34,181 bases of DNA, taken from assembly GCA_035576205.1 (NCBI GenBank), contig DATLWR010000049.1, positions 1 through 34,181 on the forward strand. The letters run 5' to 3'. The notes beneath the pieces were generated by a model. It was given only the letters and a program-made list of their open reading frames with translations. It ran no database searches and had not been told where the DNA came from. A program made the position numbers and the translations under genes. Shown piece after piece: positions 29,506 to 34,181 of the stretch (within the stretch, counting starts at the first letter, position 1; each line of letters begins with the position of its first letter). This stretch comes from DATLWR01 sp035576205 (lineage in GTDB: Bacteria; Pseudomonadota; Zetaproteobacteria; Mariprofundales; Mariprofundaceae).

Positions 29506-30993
29506 TCAGGCTGTCCGGGAGATGTCGATGCGGCGGATGAACTCCTGGATGATGGTGGTGTAGAGCTCGCCTTTCAGCACCTTGTCCTCGACACCGTTGT
29601 CGATGTTCGGGTTGTCGTTGACCTCGATGACGAAAATGCCGCGCTCGTTCTGCTTCAGGTCCACGCCGTAGAGGCTGTTGCCGATCAGCGAAGCCGCCTT
29701 CGTGGCGATCTCCACCACCTGCGCCGGCGCTTCCGAGACCGGATAGGTGTGGAAGCCGCCGACGACCGCCTTGCCGTCGGCCTTGTGGTTGACGATCTGC
29801 CAGTGCTTGCGGGCCATCAGGTACTGGCAAGCGAAAATCGGCTTGCCGTTCAGGATGCCGATGCGCCAGTCGTAGTCGGTGGGCATGAACTCCTGCGCCA
29901 GGATCAGGCGCGAATGCTCGAACAGCTTGGTGGCCGCCTCGACCGCCTCGGCCCGGTTGTTGGCCTTGTACATGCCGCGCGAGAAGGAGCCGTCGGGAAT
30001 CTTCAGCACCATCGGATAGCCGAGAACCGCCTCGGCCTCGGCGATTTTGCTGTTGTCGAACTTGTGGCGGTTCAGGATCACCGTCTTCGGGGCCGGCAGC
30101 TTGTTCTTGGCCAGCAGTTCGGCCAGGTAGACCTTGTTGGTGCAGCGCAGGATCGATTTCGAATCGTCGATGACCGGGATGCCCTCGGCCTCCGCCTTGC
30201 GGGCGAAACGGAAGGTGTGGTGGTTCAGTGCCGTCGTCTCGCGCAGGAACAGCGCGTCGTATTCGCTGATGCGGTGGTAGTCGCGCGCCTGCAGCAGTTC
30301 GACGTCGACCCTGAGCGCCTCGCCCGCCTGGATGAAGCGCTTCAGCGCCCCCTCGTTGGAGGGCGACATGCCCTCGTTGGGGTTGTACAGGATCGCCAGG
30401 TCGTAGAGCGCCGACGGCTTGCGGCTGGTTCGCCGTCGTTTGGTCAGGCGGGTGTAGGCGCGGAGGCTCGATTCGAAGAAATCGGCGTAGGAGTCCGGCA
30501 CCTGGTGCAGGCCCATCGGCTTGATCGAGCGGATCTGCCACGCCTTGCCTTTCCTGATCTGCACCGACAGCAGCGGGTAACGGAACAGGTCGAACACCTC
30601 GGCAGCGAAGCGGTTGAAGCGGCGGTCGTCGGCGATGCCGAAGAAGATATAGAGCTCGAAGTCGCCGAGCGGCGGCTCGGCCAGCCGCTTTTGCGTGCTC
30701 TCCAGCAGCCGGTTGAGATCGGGAAGCGCGAAGGCGTAGAGGCTGCGCTTGGAGAGGTCGAGAATGTCGGCCACCGTCGGCATCGGGACCTCGCCGCGCG
30801 CCTCGGCCAGCAGCGAGCAGTAGTAGCCGGCGGTAAGGTAGGTGTAGAAGCGGCAAAGGTTGATGATACGCGACGGCCGCCGTGTGGGACGTTCCTTGTT
30901 CACCAGATAGTCGTTGGCGGTCAGGACATCGATCTCCTCGATGTTCCATTTCCAGTCCGAACGGCGGTCAACGACGATGGCATATCTGGCCAT
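29506..30993 (-). CDS. RimK-like ATP-grasp ligase with N-terminal RLAN domain
   Basis: The 495-residue protein has an N-terminal RimK-associated (RLAN-type) region (about 1-200: 'YAIVVDRRSDWKW', 'INLCRFYTYLTAGYYCSLLAEARG') and a C-terminal ATP-grasp ligase (about 270-490). In the ligase 'LRCTNKVYLAELLAKNKLPAPKT', 'GYPMVLKIPDGSFSRGMY' (ATP-binding), 'FMPTDYDWRIGIL' and 'FVIEVNDNPNID' (metal site) are intact. It should join an amino acid or amine to a carboxylate with ATP. The substrate is unknown. It follows the GNAT/C39 gene after 5 bases, a conserved pairing described for ATP-grasp amidoligase systems. Confidence 0.9.
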   Translation of the reverse strand: MARYAIVVDRRSDWKWNIEEIDVLTANDYLVNKERPTRRPSRIINLCRFYTYLTAGYYCSLLAEARGEVPMPTVADILDLSKRSLYAFALPDLNRLLESTQKRLAEPPLGDFELYIFFGIADDRRFNRFAAEVFDLFRYPLLSVQIRKGKAWQIRSIKPMGLHQVPDSYADFFESSLRAYTRLTKRRRTSRKPSALYDLAILYNPNEGMSPSNEGALKRFIQAGEALRVDVELLQARDYHRISEYDALFLRETTALNHHTFRFARKAEAEGIPVIDDSKSILRCTNKVYLAELLAKNKLPAPKTVILNRHKFDNSKIAEAEAVLGYPMVLKIPDGSFSRGMYKANNRAEAVEAATKLFEHSRLILAQEFMPTDYDWRIGILNGKPIFACQYLMARKHWQIVNHKADGKAVVGGFHTYPVSEAPAQVVEIATKAASLIGNSLYGVDLKQNERGIFVIEVNDNPNIDNGVEDKVLKGELYTTIIQEFIRRIDISRTA

Positions 30994-30998
30994 AACGA

Positions 30999-32096
30999 TT
31001 ATTTACTCCGGTTACTGATAAGGATAGCAGCGAATTGCCGTGTTTTGCCGTAGCGGGTCATGCGCTCGAACTCCTCGCGGGCGATCGGTATACCGATGCA
31101 GAGCGTGTCGGTGACTCCCTCCTCGATATCGACGTAGGGCTCGTGCACATAAACGAAGCGCTTGTCGAAGCCGGTCACCACGACCCAGTGCGGCGACTTG
31201 TCACCGCTCAGCCGATAGGCGCTGACCAGCACCAGCGGCACGGCTCCTTTCTCGAAGGCCTTCTCCATTTCGGCGAGGGCGAGCATGCGGCGGTGCACGC
31301 CGATGTCGGTCTCCTTGATCTCGCGAAAGAGGTCGGCCTGCACCAGCCGGATCACCTCTTTCTTCTCCTCGCTGCGCACCGAATCGACGAACATGTTGGA
31401 GCGCGAGCTGACGTACAGCTCCACCGCAAAGCCGCGGTTGTGCGCCGACAGCGCCAGCCCCAGCGGCCCGCAGCCGCCGTGGCCGGAGGTCATGAAGATG
31501 GTGGTCGCCTCGCGCCACAGCCTGAGCTCCAGCATGCGGTCCAGCGTCATCTCGGGGCGCAGCGCCTTCATCGCCATCATCAGCGTCGCCGGGCCGCAGG
31601 TGAACTCCAGCGTCTGGGGGTAATAGGGCACGCGGCTCGATTCGGCGGAGAGGTGGGGTGCGAGCGCCTTCTCCATGCGCAGCGCGTCCATGTGGTCCTC
31701 GTAGTAGTCGGGCGCGACGTCGAACTGCTTGTAACCGTTGGCAAGATAGAGATGGGTCGCCGCCGGGTTGTCCGGGCGCACCTCCAGCCGCATCGAAACC
31801 GAGCCGTTGGCCAGCGCATCGTCCTCGGCGGCGGCGAGCAGCTTCCTGCCGAGACCCTGGCCGCGGAAGGCGGCATCGACGGTGAACGAGTAGAGGCGGG
31901 CGATGGAGGTGTTGCGATGGAACAGCACCAGCGAATAGGCGCGGATACGGCCATCCTCCTCGTCGACCAGGAGCGACGAGTGGCCGCTCTTCAGCAGGTG
32001 GCGGAAGCTGCGCGGTGAGATGCGGTCGGTCTCGAAGGAGCGATTTTCCAGTTCCGCGAGGGCCGGAACGTCGTCGAGGGTGGCGTGGCGAATCAT
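30999..32096 (-). CDS. GNAT acetyltransferase fused to a C39-like cysteine peptidase
   Basis: The 365-residue fusion has an N-terminal GNAT domain (about 1-150) with the acetyl-CoA loop 'AAFRGQGLGRKLL' and 'YLANGYKQF'. The C-terminal peptidase_C39-like domain (about 155-360) has its nucleophile Cys in 'PQTLEFTCGPATLMMA' and the His in 'PHWVVVTGFD'. 'SGHGGCGPLGLALSA' is a family stretch. It has no ABC transporter partner. It probably cleaves or modifies a peptide or amide made by the ATP-grasp ligase downstream, an inference from their tight coupling. Confidence 0.9.
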   Translation of the reverse strand: MIRHATLDDVPALAELENRSFETDRISPRSFRHLLKSGHSSLLVDEEDGRIRAYSLVLFHRNTSIARLYSFTVDAAFRGQGLGRKLLAAAEDDALANGSVSMRLEVRPDNPAATHLYLANGYKQFDVAPDYYEDHMDALRMEKALAPHLSAESSRVPYYPQTLEFTCGPATLMMAMKALRPEMTLDRMLELRLWREATTIFMTSGHGGCGPLGLALSAHNRGFAVELYVSSRSNMFVDSVRSEEKKEVIRLVQADLFREIKETDIGVHRRMLALAEMEKAFEKGAVPLVLVSAYRLSGDKSPHWVVVTGFDKRFVYVHEPYVDIEEGVTDTLCIGIPIAREEFERMTRYGKTRQFAAILISNRSK

Positions 32097-32211
32097 GTGT
32101 GATGAACCATAGGTTTCTGAAACAGTACGGTGGAACAGCGCACGCTTGCTGTCAATGGCGTGACCCGGTCTGGATCAACCGGCAGGATGCGGGTTTTTCC
32201 GGGGGATTTTC

Positions 32212-33513
32212 ATGCGACCGACTGTGCGACTAACCGCCGACCGGCACCAGCAAATGCGCCTGCGCCTGTGGTATCACGCCGAGGCGCTGCTCGGGATCAT
32301 CCTCGAAGGGCCGCCGCCGGCTGACAAGCAGATGGAGCGCTACTTCAAGAACAACCGCAAGATGGGCAAGAAGGATCGCGGCTTCGCAGCCGAGACGGTT
32401 TACGGCTGCTTGCGCCACCTCAGGCTGCTGCGCCACGTCGCCGGCGACAATGCCCCTTACGCCGCACTGGTCGCCGGCGAACTGCTGTTGCAGGGGCACT
32501 CCGTCGACGATCTGAAAAACGCGCGCCTCACCGGCGGCGACGGCTGGAGTCTCAAGGAGCTCGCCCGCCATCTCTCCCGCATCGATGAAATGCCGGCCGC
32601 GGTGCGTGCCAGCATGCCCGACTGGTTGTTCGAACGCCTCAAGGCCCAGCTCGGCGCGGCCGAGGCATTCGAATTGGCCGAAGCCCTGAACCAGCCGGCC
32701 ACCCTCGATCTGCGCGTCAACACGCTGAAGAGCGACCGCGACAGTCTGATCGCGGCACTGGCCGAGGAGGGGGCGGAGCTGTCGCCGACCCCGTATTCGC
32801 CGCTGGGGCTGCGCAGCAACGAACGCGCGGCACTCTTCCGCACGGCCGCGTTCGAGAACGGCCTGTTCGAGGTGCAGGACGAGGGCAGCCAGCTGATCGC
32901 ACTGCTCACCGAGGCGGGCCGGCGCGAGATGGCGATGGATTTCTGCGCCGGTGGCGGCGGCAAGACGCTGGCGATGGGTGCGATGATGCAGGCTTCCGGC
33001 ACGCTCTACGCCGCCGATGTCGCCGAGCGGCGGCTGAAGGCGCTGAAGCCGCGGCTGGCCCGCGCCGGGCTGTCGAACGTGCGCTCAATTCTTCTCAAGA
33101 ACGAGCGCGATCCGCATGTAAAACGGCTGGCCGGCAAGATGGATCGCGTGCTGGTCGATGCACCCTGCAGCGGCACCGGGACGTTACGCAGGAATCCGGA
33201 TATCAAGTGGCGCGATATCAACGTGGCGGAGCTGGTCGAACTGCAGGGCCGCATCCTCGATTCGGCGGCGCGGCTGGTGAAGCCGGGGGGCCGGCTGGTC
33301 TATGCCACCTGCAGTTTGCTGGACGAGGAGAACGGCGGCGTGGTCCGCGCATTCCTGGCCGCGCATCCCGAGTTCAAATTGCTCGATGCGCGCGAAATCC
33401 TCGCTCGCCAGGGGGCCGATGTGCCGCTCGATAACGAGATGATGCAGCTCTATCCGCATCGCCACGCCACCGATGGCTTCTTCGCCGCCGCCATGGAACG
33501 CACCGGATCGTAA
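32212..33513 (+). CDS. 16S rRNA cytosine-C5 methyltransferase, RsmB/NOP2 family
   Basis: The 433-residue protein has an N-terminal NusB-like helical region (about 20-130) and a SAM-dependent methyltransferase domain ('AMDFCAGGGGKTLAMG', 'YAADVAERRLKAL'). Two catalytic cysteines are present: C319 in 'DAPCSGTGTLRRNPDIKW' and C367 in 'YATCSLLDEENG'. RsmB methylates C967 of 16S rRNA. The end reads 'YPHRHATDGFFAA', a usual C-terminus. A G-rich ribosome site precedes the ATG. It diverges from the GNAT/C39 gene across 115 bases with no clear promoter visible. Confidence 0.9.
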   Translation: MRPTVRLTADRHQQMRLRLWYHAEALLGIILEGPPPADKQMERYFKNNRKMGKKDRGFAAETVYGCLRHLRLLRHVAGDNAPYAALVAGELLLQGHSVDDLKNARLTGGDGWSLKELARHLSRIDEMPAAVRASMPDWLFERLKAQLGAAEAFELAEALNQPATLDLRVNTLKSDRDSLIAALAEEGAELSPTPYSPLGLRSNERAALFRTAAFENGLFEVQDEGSQLIALLTEAGRREMAMDFCAGGGGKTLAMGAMMQASGTLYAADVAERRLKALKPRLARAGLSNVRSILLKNERDPHVKRLAGKMDRVLVDAPCSGTGTLRRNPDIKWRDINVAELVELQGRILDSAARLVKPGGRLVYATCSLLDEENGGVVRAFLAAHPEFKLLDAREILARQGADVPLDNEMMQLYPHRHATDGFFAAAMERTGS

Positions 33514-33567
33514 CCGGTGTACGGCTGCTTCCGGCCAAAAGCAGGCAGAGTCTACCATCTGTAGGTG

Positions 33568-33885
33568 ATGACATCTGATATGAATGAAATAACAGAACTC
33601 TGGGATCAATTTCGTAATGCTCCATTTCCAAGAGAGCTCGGAGGGGAAGAAATTGATGGTGTCGAACTGGTATTGCTTGATGCAGATGCTGCAGCAGTAG
33701 TATCTACATTTATTGGAAAATCAGGAAAGATAAGTGAACAGCAAATTCAATTATTGGAAGGTTACGTCAAAGATGCTTCACAAGTTCTTCCAAAGTTGAA
33801 TGGTGAGGGGATGCATTATTTTGCATTGCTATTGAAGCTATGTGATTTGGTATTAAACCAAGCAAAAAATCTTCGACCTGAATGA
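33568..33885 (+). CDS. AT-rich orphan, unknown function
   Basis: The 105-residue acidic protein (ATG 33568; an in-frame GTG lies one codon earlier, another ATG at 33580) has no family I recognise. It is helical and has no signal or membrane segment. Its codon use is strikingly AT-rich (third positions mostly A/T), unlike every neighbour, so it was probably acquired by transfer. Its size and acidity would suit an immunity-type or regulatory protein, but no partner gene is visible. It converges on the metallophosphoesterase with 15 bases between. Confidence 0.75.
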   Translation: MTSDMNEITELWDQFRNAPFPRELGGEEIDGVELVLLDADAAAVVSTFIGKSGKISEQQIQLLEGYVKDASQVLPKLNGEGMHYFALLLKLCDLVLNQAKNLRPE

Positions 33886-33900
33886 CGTCAGGCTCAGCCT

Positions 33901-34181
33901 TCAGGCAAACACATGTACCCGGCTGCTGCTCATGGCCTGATTCAGCGTCTGGATGTCGATGTGAGCGGACAAGGCAGCGATCGACAGATGGGCCGAGCTG
34001 TTCTTCTTGAGTGCGCGTAATACGGTGCCCGTATCCAGATAAACGATATTGCCGAGTTCGGTTGTCTGTTTGCGAAGGGCGTGGCCGCAGAAGATGCGCT
34101 GTATGCCGTAGACTCCGGAGGTGTCACCTCTATTGATTCTCTTTCTGCCCCATATTGCCGATTTGGTTGTTTTGGCATCAC
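33901..34181 (-). CDS. C-terminal part of a metallophosphoesterase (partial, cut by window edge)
   Basis: This minus-strand frame enters from the right edge and gives about 92 residues before TGA at 33901-33903. It reads 'WGRKRINRGD', 'GVYGIQRIFCGHALRKQ' and 'LGNIVYLDTGTVL', the C-terminal GH-x-x and 'NxxxxDTG' blocks of serine/threonine-type phosphatases in the calcineurin-like family. An overlapping frame with a start codon (79 residues) is a shadow. The N-terminal metal-binding motifs (D-x-H, G-D-x-x-D, GNH) would lie beyond the window. Confidence 0.75.
   Translation of the reverse strand, partial: DAKTTKSAIWGRKRINRGDTSGVYGIQRIFCGHALRKQTTELGNIVYLDTGTVLRALKKNSSAHLSIAALSAHIDIQTLNQAMSSSRVHVFA

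Noticed and set aside
33942..34181. A 79-codon minus-strand frame with a start codon at the right edge
   Set aside because: A different frame over the same bases reads as a metallophosphoesterase C-terminus, with recognisable GH and NxxxxDTG blocks.

Overview
The window is a dense, high-GC stretch of bacterial chromosome with almost no non-coding gap over 200 bases. The gene content points to a Gram-negative proteobacterium: lipoproteins with clear lipoboxes, a BamC-like factor, PpiD, an Mla-type lipid-transport locus, UbiD, CobT, RsmB, and the very long NAD-dependent glutamate dehydrogenase. The exact class cannot be fixed from sequence reading alone. No insertion sequence, integrase or CRISPR array was seen.

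Layout. 1-4880: the tail of an unknown gene, a BamC-like lipoprotein, a tightly coupled trpE-trpG-trpD-trpC operon on the minus strand ending in a bidirectional terminator, and a tRNA-Ala(GGC) with its own promoter and terminator. 4881-6794: the periplasmic folding factor PpiD. 6943-12160: a plus-strand Mla-like operon (permease, ATPase-like protein, MCE protein, TPR lipoprotein, STAS protein) that runs into ubiD by stop/start overlaps. 12238-15570: a membrane-anchored Sel1-repeat protein, a thioredoxin-like [2Fe-2S] ferredoxin and cobT. 15620-18405: a membrane protein and a propeller-like lipoprotein on the minus strand, then an MFS transporter on the plus strand.

18414-22693 is the most unusual region. 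Two tandemly duplicated peptide genes encode Tat-type signal peptides followed by a core with 11 conserved cysteines. They are followed by a radical SAM enzyme, a PqqD-like chaperone and an HprK-like kinase. A nucleotidyltransferase is transcribed divergently. It looks like a peptide-modification (RiPP-type) system in which the peptide is modified in the cytoplasm and then exported. The radical SAM reading frame extends well upstream of its only ordinary start codon, as far as the preceding peptide gene.

22690-34181: NAD-glutamate dehydrogenase, a tandem CDGSH iron-sulfur protein, RadC, an M14-like DUF2817 protein, a two-gene GNAT/C39-peptidase plus RimK-like ATP-grasp module, RsmB, an AT-rich orphan gene of foreign composition, and the C-terminal part of a metallophosphoesterase cut by the window edge.

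The second notable oddity is the Mla-like ATPase subunit (7761-8429). It aligns in outline with MlaF but has lost Walker A, the ABC signature, the Walker B aspartate and the switch histidine. All functional calls come from reading motifs and gene order; no database search was possible.
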